This document shows, one piece after another, positions 23,901 to 35,726 of a stretch of 64,000 bases of DNA (position 1 is the first letter of the stretch; every line of letters begins with the position of its first letter). The position numbers were made by a program, and so were the translations under genes. The DNA is taken from assembly GCA_900074885.1 (NCBI GenBank), contig FJUW01000022.1:124001-188000 (forward strand), in the 5' to 3' direction. Source of the stretch: Rhynchosporium graminicola. Its lineage: Eukaryota; Ascomycota; Leotiomycetes; Helotiales; Ploettnerulaceae. The notes under the pieces are model-generated. The model was not told the DNA's origin and ran no database searches. It saw nothing but the letters and a program-made list of their open reading frames with translations.

Positions 23901-24021
23901 CAATATACCCCTCCAAGGTCTGCCATCAAAGGAGATTCTACTCGGCGCATTGAGGGTTATGCAGCCTCGACTCCAGGGGGTTCTAAAACAATTATGCGCA
24001 TACGCGGGGCTAGGCATATAG
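20908..24021 (+). CDS. swi1: SWI/SNF chromatin-remodelling complex subunit Swi1 (ARID protein)
   Basis: Intronless coding sequence of 1037 residues from ATG 20908 (MSSSSWLNEA). The first 320 residues are rich in Q, P, N and M. The ARID DNA-binding domain lies at about 327-418 (ESFMKSLVAFMQQKGLPL ... LYMAVMKFGGFKKVSQQNGW ... LRGHYERNLLLFEEAW). A second Q/H/P-rich stretch follows, then from about residue 570 a helical, armadillo-like C-terminal half that is usual for Swi1/BAF250. The protein is expected in the nuclear SWI/SNF remodeler, where it aids targeting. A short upstream ORF overlaps its start. Domain order and length fit the family well. Confidence 0.93.
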   Translation: MSSSSWLNEAAVQNHNGAGFNHLDPNANGSMLDPSTLMNNPSSFDPSQYQNQQLQQRVQNGTMRNGSGSPSFNSPVYQTNSVVPSKRSRPREDSLGASPRQTPGMPPGSRSQTPQQAPYPGFPQNNGTTQHAPQQPPYAHLQNGSANASPSPIMANQLRPGGVPQRVSTASPHPFSPAAQQFPQVSPSQSEQGGRTGTPQPTNPYAQNPGFTQGFAQNFTPPPQRTSGPPQSGMSTPQMQQPHMQQPQMYQQGQQQPQPGQQRSQNPLEQQKLMYHQMQMQHQIQQRNMIAARQGGLPPGASPMAKGAMHPGMRPQQPPNPSRNGPNPESFMKSLVAFMQQKGLPLDMNPVVGDRQVSLLTLYMAVMKFGGFKKVSQQNGWPQVAQAMQFHPMQISAAPQQLRGHYERNLLLFEEAWQINQQRQRTALMQQNPNMPVGPQMSPTKQMNPQTAQQSPGFLQQQHINQPHHSQQPHPHTTPVKQTTPIHHAQHPSVNGFSTPQQSQIPHAMAMAQQNHSRNSLSRGVDATPSQNGSAFTMPSPRSATKTRDVASPQLDAAMPADGVYDLPDLLDPRVRVLDNWGGTNLESLAKIGDKILPYRPDMPPVSDMGTIDIHALSMSLQSGINAEVRMALDTLASLTLSTAVRLDVRQCEDLVDTIIDCAEVQVELLAENAAEVSDVMLISSYEDVARACRFDHQSLREIPAINSTEYELDRAVERLICLTTILRNLSFEEVNHAHLADELVIKFLCVVIRYLGTRNMLLRTNQNTMDFMKDVITFLSNLAQSIELPGREQALCLIHFLLAFAPCPPPNTMNPSTVSFSPYEPAIHIYLPCAVDTLAKLLARDEPNRSHYKTIFASDVASFPPFDLLTRTFGLAISIIPDEKPNSKRGGLLSTVEARKPSLMQGMLAAEILSNLAPGYEAGVARSWLTSDDGFAQKLSRLIVMLCLEASPHPPNSRAPVIPKGVDDEALLHVTVGGIAVLRRLTEKSKDLEDLTSNIPLQGLPSKEILLGALRVMQPRLQGVLKQLCAYAGLGI

Positions 24022-24675
24022 GATTAGCAAAAGCCGGAATGACAGGAGAAAAAACTTGTTTCCATTATTACCTCTGTACCACATTTTTCATAGACACATC
24101 CATCAATGACCCCCTTTTGTTTATTAGCAGCGTGTGGAGTCGGCGTTTACTTTGCGGTAAACTGAAATGAAATGGACGTTATTACTCAGTATGGCCTACT
24201 TTCTTGGTTCGTGGGCTAATGAATTATCTATATTGATTTGAACCCTTTCTTTGCTCGTTGAATTCTTGTGTCTCAATGAGTGCTACTGTGAAAGTTGAAT
24301 GAACGCCTTAGGCCATTCTTGTAGAGTCATGGAACAGAAGAAGCATGTGGGGTTGAAAGTGTGAATGTGGAGATGCAGGTTTACATTTAGCTGGGCTTTG
24401 CCTATTGATGAACAGAGAGTCTGAAGGTCATCGAATGCTAAAAGCTACGAATATGAACTGCTTACAAAACATGTTGTACGTTCATCATTTTCAAATACTG
24501 CAATATCATCTAATTTCCTCATGGTACACTATAATACAGGGCTTTCCTTCCCTACGTGTCCATCCTGTGACAGCTTCTATGGAGGCTATACTTCCTTGCC
24601 TCTTGTGGTATATATCTGCTTCTTCTGACCTGCATCTTTCCCTTGGGACCGCTGAGTGATTCGCCCTCGACTTTC
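24022..24675. other. Convergent intergenic region swi1 / mL49
   Basis: About 650 bases between the ends of two converging genes, AT-rich, with no coding or RNA signal. Confidence 0.6.
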
Positions 24676-25345
24676 CTACTGCTGGAGACTGAGGAAGAAC
24701 TTCTCGATTTGTGATTTCATGTGTCCCTGTCCACGAATAATTAATCAGCATCCGTTCAATAACTCCTTCGAAATATGATCTGCTCAACCACAGCCACACC
24801 ACAACCTCCAACACCAATCGCATTTCCAAAAGCAATGCCCAATCCCGCAACTGAGATTTCCTCCCAATAAAACCCAGAGTACACCGCAAAAATCAAGGAA
24901 ATAAACATACCTTGACCATAACCTGCCTCGTCAACTGATTCACCACAACCTCCTTATCACTCATCCCCAGCTCCTTCTGCAGATCATTCCGCAACGCATT
25001 CACATCCCCTTCTATCTTGCGTACTCGCGTCAATTTCATGTTGCCGCCGCGCTTGGCGAGCTGATAGACGGGGAGTTGGTTGGAGGGGGTTCGGATTACG
25101 AAGTAGGGTTTTAACGGAGCTGATGGAGCGGTTTTTGCTGCAGATATGATCGAAGAAGGTTGTGGTGAGGCTGAAGAGGAGGGGGTAGCTGTTAATGAGG
25201 GAGAGGATGTTGAGGCTGTGGTTGTGGTTTTACTCGTTGAAGCTTTTCGGAGAGTTGATTGAGAGAACCCGAGGTATTTGTGTATCGTAGCTACTCGAGG
25301 GAGGGCCATCGGACGGAGGAACGCGAGAGGAAGTGAGGAGACCAT
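24676..25345 (-). CDS. img2: Mitochondrial large ribosomal subunit protein mL49 (Img2)
   Basis: Two exons: 25345-24911 and 24726-24676, 161 residues. The N-terminus has basic and hydroxylated residues (FLRPMALPRVATIHKYL, TLRKASTSK), as expected of a mitochondrial presequence, then an S/T/A/P-rich linker. The Img2/mL49 domain follows (PYFVIRTPSNQLPVYQ, GGNMKLTRVRKIEGDVNALR). The 51-base last exon adds the C-terminal GHMKSQIEKFFLSLQQ. The protein is a structural component of the mitochondrial ribosome. The gene is divergent to eIF3e with 198 bases between start codons. Confidence 0.92.
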
Positions 25346-25543
25346 GGTTTATTTTGTGCTTGTTTGCAAATTTTGGTGATCCAACTACTGCAAACACCAG
25401 TATACTCATAAAGCTGTCGCGAGGCTTTCGACGGCTAGTCCCAAAGCAACGCTAGTGGCTGTTTTCGCTTTACGCACAAATATATTCAACCCCACCATTT
25501 TCCACATCGACGACGTTCTTCGATCCTCAAATCAGTCGCAATC
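25346..25543. promoter_or_regulatory. Shared divergent promoter mL49 / eIF3e
   Basis: Only 198 bases separate the two start codons, so transcription of both genes must start from this interval. No clear TATA box is visible. Confidence 0.6.
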
Positions 25544-26915
25544 ATGGCAGAGAACGCGCCCACGAAGACTCCTGAGGAGATCGCCAAGGAGTACGATCTG
25601 CTCCCCAAGCTCGTCACTCACCTGGACCGTCACTTGATCTTCCCCTTACTACAATTCCTGGAAGGCCAAGATGAAGAGGAGCAGTCCAATCCAGATGTCA
25701 CCAAGACGAAATATGAGCTATTGAAGAAGACAAACATGACCGACTATGTTGCGTCGTTGTATTGCGAGCTGGAGGGTCTGGAAGATGCCCCGCCCGAGTT
25801 TGCGACCAAGAGACAGGAGGTTTTGGATCGCTTGGACAAATACTCTGAGGAGAGTGAGAAGATCACGGACTTGCTCAGCAGAGAGGACGTTGTTACTGGA
25901 CTCAGGAGCGACAAGGTTGCTAACTTGGAATTCTTGAAGAAGGATCACGATGTAGGTGGACTCTCCCAAATATCTGGGTTTATTTACTCACGATAATCAG
26001 GTTACCCTCGAAATGATTAATGTCCTCTACGATTTTGGTAACTTCCAATACAGCTGCGGAAACTATCAAGCTGCAGCGGAACTTCTCTATCAATTCCGAA
26101 TTCTCTCCACCGATAACGACAAGGTTGCCGCTGCTACATGGGGAAAGCTGGCTTCTGAGATCCTGACCACAAACTGGGAGGTAGCTATGGAAGAGATTAC
26201 CAAGGTCAAGGAATCGATCGATACCAAACTGTTCAGCAACCCTCTCGCTCAACTTACACACCGCACATGGCTCATCCACTGGGCTCTTTTCCCGTTCTTC
26301 AATTATGAGGCTGGTCGTGACACCATTTGCGAGCTCTTCTTCTCCGCGCCGTTCATCAACACAATCCAAACCGCCTGCCCTTGGATCCTCAGATACCTTA
26401 CTGCAGCCGTCATCACCAACCGTAACCGCACACGAAACACTGGACAATACCAGAAGCAGCTCAAGGACATCATCCGTATCGTTAAGCAAGAGAACTACGA
26501 GTACCAAGATCCCGTGACTGATTTCGTCAAGGCGCTTTATATCGATTTTGATTTCGAGGAGGCTCAGAAGAAGCTTTCCGAAGCCGAGGAAGTGCTCCGT
26601 TCCGACTTCTTCCTCGTTTCTGCCGCAGACAACTTTGTCGAGGCTGCCAGGCATCTCATCTCCGAGAGCTACTGCAAGATCCACCAGAGAATCGATATCA
26701 AGGATTTGAGTGCGAGATTGGGCTTGAACCAGGATGAGGGTGAGAAGTGGATTGTCAATCTGATCAGAGACACCAGAGTTGATGCCAAGATCGATTACAA
26801 GGAGGGCACAGTCGTTATGAACCACCCACCTAGTAGTGTGTATCAACAGGTCATAGAGAGGACGAAGGGTGGTTTCTTCAGAACACAAGTTCTGAGTGCT
26901 GCGGTTGCTAAGTGA
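25544..26915 (+). CDS. int6: Translation initiation factor eIF3 subunit e (Int6)
   Basis: Two exons, 25544-25951 and 26001-26915, split by a 49-base intron (GTAGGT ... ATCAG), giving 440 residues. The N-terminus ([30 protein letters not shown]) is the conserved eIF3e start. The helical repeats ([21 protein letters not shown]) and a C-terminal PCI domain with winged helix ([32 protein letters not shown]) follow. The protein is part of the eIF3 complex that assembles 43S pre-initiation complexes. Length is standard. A long antisense frame across exon 2 is only a shadow. Confidence 0.96.
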
Positions 26916-29900
26916 GCTTCGCTATAAAGCTCAAGCTAATTCGTTAGATGAGTAAGGGGATTGCGAAGGTTGGGGATGATGAACGAATGGACAATGGAAG
27001 GAGAGACTAGGCTGAGGATCCGGTCTCTCTCTCTTTCTGTATGGCTGGCGTTCCTGGGCCGGGGTCTACTTTGCGGGAACTGAAGGACAGAGTGCGGAAA
27101 CAAAACTGGCTTGCTGATTTGACATGGCAGTCTGACTCGTACGTCTGAATCTGAGCAGTCGTTGAGTCGGGAGATAGATTCTATACATTGCATGAGTACC
27201 CTGGCTGTGGCCAGCTTGGAATCAAATGAGATACAATCAACAGCACTCGCGTTTCCATTCCATTTAGTGACCCTTTTCCCTCGATGTCAGTACACTCAGT
27301 GCACAATTACGTCCCCTGGGCCCAGAAAAAAGGGTTCCCTTCGATTTGGACGGGGTCACGATTGCTGACAAGTGCGGTATCCTTTGCTACTTAGTCGTGT
27401 CAAATACTAATTTGCGCTTCCCGTAAGGAGCTTGAGTTCTCTGCCACCTTCTGTTTCCCTTTCCCTTTCCGCAGCCTCTTTCATACAACTTTAGACGAAT
27501 TATTCAGTTACAACCAGTATCACAAGACGATATTGGAGCAGATAGATTCTTCGCCACGTAACTTCGTCCTGAAGATCGATTTGAGAATATTAAAGTAATA
27601 TTCCACGCGCCTGTCGGCAAGAACACGCAAGGTCAAGACTAGATGCTGGTATGGCTTCTATAGCCTAATGAGATTGTCTTCTGCATTTGAGCTACTGTGC
27701 AATGGGGACAAGATCACTTCTCCCTGTCATGTTTTTGGAAACCAGGCGTAGAAAGCTACGTCTGTGCCCCCTGGCTATAGAGCAGCATTGTTTTCTTGCT
27801 CCGCGTGTTATCGAAACCGAATTCTAGTCATAGATGGTTACCTTAGAAAGATAGGCAGCGAATATCCCGGCGGTTGAATTGACTTGATGGCTCAGGCAGC
27901 GCCACGCCAAAGATCCATGATATGAAGCAGTATGAAGTAAAGATATGAATCGACCCTTCCAGGTGATCACGACCACTCATAGCTATGGGAACCTGTAATT
28001 GACCCTCTCTTTCAAATCTTTCTTCCGGATCTTTTCCTGCAAATCACACTCTCTCACATGGCTGGAAACGAAGAAGCTGAATCGTTGAGTAAAATGTACA
28101 CGAGATGTAATCAACTGTGTACCTTCTTGGACTCGGAAAATTCATGTTTGAGGAGTTATCCTAACGGGGGTTGTATTTGCAATACTTGGTCTTGAGTGGA
28201 GTGCTCCTTCTGTTTTACGCCTTCAAGCACGAAGGTAGGTCATGTTTGTAGCGACGAGTCTTTTTAAAGCTTGAGACATGAGCTGGATCAGAGGACTTGA
28301 AACTTCCCCCTCTAGGAAAGCCAGAGGCTCGAATCTTGGTCCTCTAATCTTAAGCTGACCACGATATCAAGCCACTCGCTTCGTCCATCGGTAGCCCTTA
28401 TAGTCCTTATGTGTTCAGGTACAAGAAAAAGCTCCCAGAATGCCGGCGCTATCTTGTATTTCCGTGAAATGAAAGAGAAATGCCTACGAAAAGCTATTGA
28501 TATATAGTGATTATTTACATACAGAGGGGAAAGTAGCATCTAGTGCTAGATACTCTACTTGACACTACGTTAGTCCAGTACTTATAGATATTAAGATTCT
28601 CTTCCTTATAAGAACCTAGATTTGTCCTAGATTTCTTATGATTCCTTCGCGCCCTGATATACACTTACCTTATTCTTAGATATTAAGACGAGAGAATTCT
28701 ATCTATAATCTCAGGTATACATTATAGACTATCTGCAATATCTATCTCGTGTTTTAGAGTCTCTTTCTATCGGAAATTAACTTCGCTTTCTACGATAAGC
28801 TAGATATTAAATCAAGCTGTATCTTTGTTGTGGCGAAGCTCCTGATACTACTAGCTAGTACTATAGAAAGAACGAAACGTCAAAATCTTGGCTGAAGGAC
28901 TAGCTAGTGTATCTTATCTTCTCGATATAGATAATTATGATAGACCTGCAGCAATTTATAAGGCTCAAGTTCCTATTATCATACATAAGAAGCCTATATG
29001 TACCCTTATATCTCCTTTAGGGTTGCTTTGAAGATCGAAGTCAGTCCTAATTATATTATAAGAGCACACGTAGAAGTTTGTATTCTGATCCAAAGGAGAT
29101 AAGGCTCTAATATTAACTAAGATAAGCAACCTCTCTAGATTAATAGAGCTAAGATAACGATATTACTAATAATACTAAGCGCTCTGTCTTATATGAGTGA
29201 ATACGACGCAGCTTGAAAGCTCAATTCCATTCCTCAGATACCACGACCGTATTTTAAGTGTTGGAAAAAAAAATGCAAAGATAAAGTCTCCCAGGATTTC
29301 CATAGCCTTGATTTTCAGGCGGAGCCAAAGTCACGAGTGTTGTAAACCGTGTGAGAGTAACCTGGAGGTCTTGAAGCACTCCAGCAGACGCGTAATAAGC
29401 TGGGGGACAACCTGCTATACCACTGGGAAGAAAGCCCATCTAAAACTCAAAGCTGAATTCGTGCATTCAACCACTCTACTCCTTAGCCACTCTCCACTAA
29501 AATCACCGCACTGTCGCATTCATATAAAGAGATAACAGCAATACCCTCACCGACCAGCCACCAACTTCCGAGTTGGCGGTGCAGTAATGGGTCAACACGA
29601 CGTGCAGGTTACTTGAAATCAGAATCCAGATCGGTGACGGTAGAGAGGGGCAAACCCTCCGCTCTACAAGAACCCCGTACGGAAATTCCCCTGTTCAGTG
29701 AGAAGAATCTAATTCTTTTTTGTGTTTTTTGGGGGACAAAATTAAGTCTCTTTTATTTTTTACTTTTTGGTAGTGATATTGTGAACATATAATTCATTAA
29801 ATAGCCGAGTCGTTAAATCTATTCGTGGCACAATAGTGTTTTTTTTCTATTTTATTATAATAAGATCCAAGTGAAATATCTCGGCATCTGATAATATTAA

Positions 29901-32900
29901 GAGACCTGATGATTATAGCTGAAAGCTGTTCAGAATCTCGCTTAAAATATGCATTTTTGTTGACAAAAATGAAGCTAGTATGTTAGCCTGGCAGGGATCC
30001 GGAGCAATTGACTTGATAGTTATCTCTTCCAGCTTATAGTCTGCCTCAAGGACTATTTAACATCAAGAATCTAGGATTGAAAATTCCAGATCCTGGACAG
30101 CACACGGGATCTTCGTGCTCGTGCGACAGAGTCCGAGAATTGGCTCTGGTACAGTGATGCTTTGCTAGGAAGCTAAGTCGCACAATAGGGGGTCACTGAC
30201 ATGATATATCCAGTAAAGGATCCTCCTCTACCCTCATTCTGCACTCCATGAATCTGAGAAAACCCCGAGTTGATATCTATAAGAATTGCTGTAGATGTAA
30301 TGTGACCATGAAAGTGATTCTCGCGATTCCGCCTACTGTACTAGAAATCTCATAAGCTTATGGAACGATATACGATATTACTCGAGTCATCATATCTGTA
30401 TGGCCTTTAAAGAGGTGTCGAAGGCTTTAAGATTGTTAATCGTCACCTAGCGTATTTCTTTCAAATAGTTACTTCTGCCTTATCGTGAATGCTTCTTTCT
30501 AGTTACTTCACAGCTTTGCACGATATTTTATCCTCACAGCATTTCATCAAGCTTTTTGTATTTCCCTGTTTATCTTGTCTGCCTACGTCGAGATTGCTTT
30601 CGCTGACTTTCTAGAGATGTGTAGTGTAAATAACGAATTCTACGTTATGCAGGAGGTGACTATCATGGATTCGGCGGCAAATGCAAAGCAGATTTTGCGC
30701 TGCAGTTCAGACAATCTGCGTACCTGCTAGCGGCCATATGCGATAGTTTCCGCGATAGCTTGACGTCTAGGATACACGTCTGCGGGGACTATGTTCAGCA
30801 CCTTTAGGGGACATGTCCTCCTAGCACTCAAGGCTTCCAGCAATCTGATAAGTCTATACTCCTGAACCGTGCTGTAGTGTTTTTGAGGGATGTGCAACTG
30901 AGTGTGCCCTCTTCTAGTGTCTCGAAGTGGCAGGATAGACGAAACCCTTTCGCTGACTAGGCTGGAATACAGTTTGGTAGGTTATATGTCAAGTAGTGGG
31001 ACCAGTCGTGTAGAGCCTCGTTAGGCGAATATTTGAGTGGAAAACGTTACCCTTTTCATGTCAACGACAAGAGAACTGAAAATTTCTTGGCTGCTACTAG
31101 GGAACTGAGATAGTCTGGTAAGTAATGACATGACACGGGTTATTCTAGCTTCTCATATTGCAATCTATCTTCCTGTCTATCAGGTTGAAATATCACACGG
31201 TGTGAACAACATTCGTCGGTTCTGTTGTGTATCTGAGCTACTAGGCCACAGAAAACTATCTCAGTCCAATTTTGAAAATCTACTGAAGAATTAAGGCAAG
31301 TATCTAACGACTTCAGCTCTTGTGCTGTAGTGATTTTAGAATAATAATACGTATATCTACCACCTCACTCCTGGTATCCTTCCCACCCGAGCTTTCCAAC
31401 GACCTGCCGAAAAAATCAAAACATAGCATCCAACACTTCACTATCACCTGTCGATTAAGTACAGAATAGTAGTCTTGAGACTCAAGACCAGCAAATTTTC
31501 CGACCTCGTGTATCAAAGTTTTTCGATCCTATGAAGGCATGTCTATTGTATGCTTAACACAACGCATACAAATATTGGTTCAAGAAACACTATGCCTGTC
31601 CACAGCCTTTACCCGTTGATGGCTATAGCTCATTTCACATCACTCTCGATGTGGAGAAGGATTAGGGTAAGAATATAGCAATCTCGAGTATCCTGCATGG
31701 ATTCTATCGCGTTCGCGGTAATAAGCAGCGCGTCTTGTAATGATTAACCCTTTCCTATTCCGACATGAGGTTGGTTTCTGCAAGCGAGATCAGGCCATTG
31801 CGAAATCCACTCGAAGCAGCGAACTCCGTTACGAAAATTCGCCAGTTCACCGATAGGAACGTCTGGGAAATGGGATGGGTTATCTGTGAAGATAGTGTGG
31901 AAAGACTCCTGTAGGGTTAAGGTATTCGAACGAGACGTAGAACTTCATGACAGATCGTGATATGATTTTGATTAGGCAATTTCGTCGCCGATGCAATTAC
32001 CGTGCAATGCTTCAAATTGGGTATATTTGTGACGAAGTACGAAAGACGTTTCGCGACTTCGAATCGCTTTGAATAGCAGAAGTCCTGAATTATTTTCTTG
32101 TCTCAACCTTGATACCTGCGCACATTCCTTGGGGATATTTGGCACAAGTCCATGCGATGTATGAGTCAGATATCAGTAGTTAATTTTGAGCGGCGCGCGG
32201 CTTCAAGTGACAACTCGAGGCCGGCAACCAGTGTGCTATAGGCAGCTGCGGGGCACAACAGGTCGCGATTCGAAGCAGGTAACGTTCTTGTTATTTTTCT
32301 AGAGTTTAAGGGCGTACGCTTGAATAAGCAGGACGAAGATAGACAGCTTCTGCTTGTTGGGAAAGTAAGTATTCAGAGAGTAATGAGCTTCAAAGCTAGG
32401 AACTGCGATTGCGAGGCGAGATGTTTGATACTGTCTGAACTTCCACTTCCTAACGGCTTGAGCATCTATGGCATCCCAGCTCCATATTGTCATTTTCCCT
32501 GTGCTGACTCAGTTTTTGGAAGTGCTCAGATACCCGATTTCTTCGCATATAATCGTTCTCGAATTCTAATTTCCGAAGATGATTTTAGCCTGCCTAGATG
32601 TTATCCGAAAAACCACTCAATTGTCAGGTGGTTTGAGTACTTTTGTGCGTCAGTCATTATAATCCATCCGTCGACAAGCATCTGATGAATTTTGGACAGA
32701 GGCTCTTAGTTCTCAAACATTCTGATGTTTTGTCCGGAGCAAGTTCCTATTGTGAAGAAGCTTAAAGCGCCCAATTTAAAGCACTATTAGATTGTAAAAG
32801 CTTGGTGCCTAAGCCTCGACGCCCTACGATATGGATCCGGACCTACGACCAGAAATAGATTATTGAAAGCTAGTAGTACACAAAGCTGTTCTTGGGAACA

Positions 32901-34129
32901 GAATGCAGCATTATTTCCGCATCACACTTTGTAATCGAGGAAGACGAAGACCAACAATACAAGGAAATTAGGGAGGGAGTCTTCAAAGACGCTTGTAATC
33001 GCGTACAAAGTCGTCGTGGTTGACAATTTTCGTTATGAGATTGGAAAATATGCTTCTTCAAATAAATTCTTTAAAAAAACAAAAATCTAACTAAGATTTA
33101 AATCTTCATCTGTAACAATAAAGTAAAGAAGGTGGTCAAAGATTGATGCGAATATTGAAAACCCCCAGAAATTGAGAGTTTCAAAACAGGCTTATGACCA
33201 TGATCTGTGGGCAGGAGGATTTGATCGCAAACAAGGATCATGACGACGCCTGAGATGCCTCTACCTACGTGGCAGTCAAGAGGCGCATTTGCAATCACCA
33301 TGCCAAAAAGCATCGACAAAAATGGGATGAAAACAAGGCAAGAAATGCGTTATCACAGAGATAACCGGTCAGGGATGAGCAGAAGCCACCACTGTCAAAA
33401 ATCGAGAAACAAGGGCAGAGTGAGCGAGGGGCAGTATATCGAGTCTCATGTGCGTTCTCAACATGAAGCCATCGTGATCGGACTTCATATACTCCTGAAA
33501 ACATAGAATCGCTAAAGTCACAAACTAAACAATTGCAGGGTCGTGCCGGCGGGCGGGTAGGTTTGTCGTCGCTGCATTAGTCAGAAGCCTAGCGTGGTTG
33601 CGAATTCCGTTGCTGGGCTAGGCAATCCCTAAGCGATTTTCTAGCTGCTGCACCCGCCTCTTCTATTTTGATTCAAGGTGGCTGGAAAGGAGCCCGAGAA
33701 CCACGTAATTCTATACCCATTCCCAGCCTCCCACAATTCTGCCCGTGTCCTACTGATACTACTCTCTAGCTGAAGGCGAACGCTTCTGTGAAGAAACCAA
33801 TTCTACTACGCATTCTCAACCTCTCCCTTCCCAACTTTCTCTGCTGCGTATACTGCTTTGTTGACATAGATTTCTGACTATCGTACCGACGAAAGAAAAG
33901 CAGTGCATTCCTACTTCTACCAAAAATCAAACCGAACCGAGTGCAGATCTACATTCCTCAACATTTGATACCTGCCATCGATACATTCCTCGATCCAAAC
34001 CTCCAGCCATCGAACGATTCTTCAGCGGCGTTGCTGAGCATTCCTCAGCTGCGACTCCACGTCGCCCCGGAATTGGGAGGAAGAGGAGTGGCAGGTTCCA
34101 GGAGATCGGATACATAGGGCAACTTGAAA
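26916..34129. other. Gene-poor region, partly AT-rich
   Basis: Over 7 kb without a recognisable gene. From about 28540 to 29190 the sequence is strongly AT-rich with many TA dinucleotides, like old transposon DNA altered by repeat-induced point mutation. At 29551-29667 two clear hairpins occur. Poly-T tracts lie at 29707-29870. ORFs of up to 121 codons (32320-32685, lacking an ATG at its first codon) match no family I know. The last 600 bases are CT-rich and probably form the fig1 promoter and leader. Confidence 0.5.
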
Positions 34130-35086
34130 ATGGCACAGAGGTTCCAGGTAGGGTGGATGAGTATGTTTCCGAATAGTGCATTCCTCATGCGACAGGTGCT
34201 AACCGACGATAGGGCTGATTCCTTTTCTCGGATACCATCATGTACTAATGATTCTGATCATGATTGCCATCATATTACTATGTAAGTTTCCCTTTCCCGT
34301 GCCTCTCTCAAAGGTCTTTAGCTAATAAATTCCAGCTTTATTGTTAGCAGGATGTTCCTCATCATCACCCCTCATACCCGACATCTTCCTCATCTCTCTA
34401 TACTACGAAGACTACGCAGCTAGGCCTTCAACAGCACAAGTCGACTTCAACGTACATAATGCTATCGCTGTCGTCGCTGGTGATGCTGTCCTGGCAGCTC
34501 GAGTTGGATACTTCGGTATCTGCATCAACCCTGATGGAGGATCCTGGCTTTGCAGCAACAATGCCACAGCGCTCGCAGATCAAATATCTCTCACGCAGGA
34601 CCCGCTGAACTTGATTTGGCTCGCCAGTCAATTCAAAGATATGATCGTATTCCCATACCTCATGTAAGTCTCTTAAGAGCCCTCTCTCCTCTACACTCAC
34701 TGATAGACGGCAGCATCATCGCTTTAATCTTCGCCTTCATTTGTCTTCTCCTACTCGCCACATTCCCTGGATGGCACGAAGAAGCAGACGACCGCGGCAG
34801 CGAACGAGAAGTCAAACCTTTCCCCTCTCGACCCGTCTCTCAAATCGCGTTGGCCATCATATTCATCGCATCCATATTCGTACTCGTGTCCGTCCTCTGG
34901 CAACATACCGCATCCGTAGCAGCTTCGATCATCGCACAGGATTTCGGCAACGGGAGCGTCAAGAGCGGAGTTGGAACTACAGCTATGGTCCTTGGTTGGT
35001 TTGGCTTCGCGCTCCTCATCATCGTTACCATTGGATTGCTAGTCATGATCTTGAGTATTCGCGTTTTGAGTGAGGCTTTCAGTTGA
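34130..35086 (+). CDS. fig1: Fig1-domain membrane protein (mating/fusion calcium influx family)
   Basis: Four exons: 34130-34160, 34213-34281, 34336-34663 and 34714-35086, giving 266 residues. After splicing the first membrane segment reads GYHHVLMILIMIAIILLSLLLAGC, followed by the extracellular segment with the Fig1/claudin-like signature RVGYFGICINPDGGSWLC. Three further membrane helices follow (IIALIFAFICLLLLATFP, ALAIIFIASIFVLVSVLW, TAMVLGWFGFALLIIVTIGLL). Fig1 in yeast supports low-affinity calcium influx and cell fusion during mating; filamentous-fungal homologues act in mating and development. The first exon (MAQRFQVGWM) is short and was chosen because its GTATGT donor keeps frame; it is the least certain part. 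Confidence 0.88.
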
Positions 35087-35726
35087 TAGGACTGCCATGC
35101 TTCATAACTCCTCCCCCAGACGAGACGACACTCGACGAGCGAGAAGATGGAGATGAGTGTTGCTGCGGAGATTTTATGATACCTTTCAGCGCGCATGATG
35201 ATTTTAATGAAACGCCATAGGAAATTGGTACTTGGGATTTCATCAATTTGAACAAAGAAGTAACGATCGAAGGCCGACATATGGTTGGTATTTTATTCGA
35301 TTTATTGTATAAAGGCATCCTGGACAGAAAAGACACGCATTTGGGACGGAGTTCAACCACAAATGGAAGGTTTGCTTGTTTATTTGTTTTTGGGAATTTG
35401 GCTGGATGATGGATAGATGTATGGATGAATTGGGAGGTTAATCACGAAACGTGGTCAAGGATGATTCCAAAGGAAGGATGAATATAGAATCGACCTGTAT
35501 GTATGGGCTCATGACACAAAGGCAGGAAGGGGGCTAGAATGAGCATGATGAGCATCATCCACAAATCCAGTCAAACAATTAAAAATAACATGCATTCCAT
35601 TATTATTTCATAGCGTGGCCATCAGTGGAAAAAAGTCCTTCCTCGCAGCTAGCTACGTAGGTAAAACTCCACAATCAGTTTTCAAATGCACTTTAGCTCA
35701 TCACATAACACTTCCACATTTTCTCT
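35087..35726. other. Convergent intergenic region fig1 / sld2
   Basis: About 640 bases between converging genes. No coding, RNA or repeat signal. Confidence 0.6.

Noticed and set aside
25980..26888. 302-codon antisense open frame
   Set aside because: It mirrors eIF3e exon 2 and its composition follows the sense gene's codon bias; no start context or family pattern.
28300..28390. tRNA-like ATTCGAGCC segment
   Set aside because: The T-stem does not pair properly and no cloverleaf could be drawn.
29197..29535. 112-codon frame in the gene-poor region
   Set aside because: No family resemblance, no splice context, and within range of chance.
32320..32685. 121-codon frame
   Set aside because: Starts at TTG; the first ATG leaves about 100 codons of unremarkable sequence with no match to a known family.
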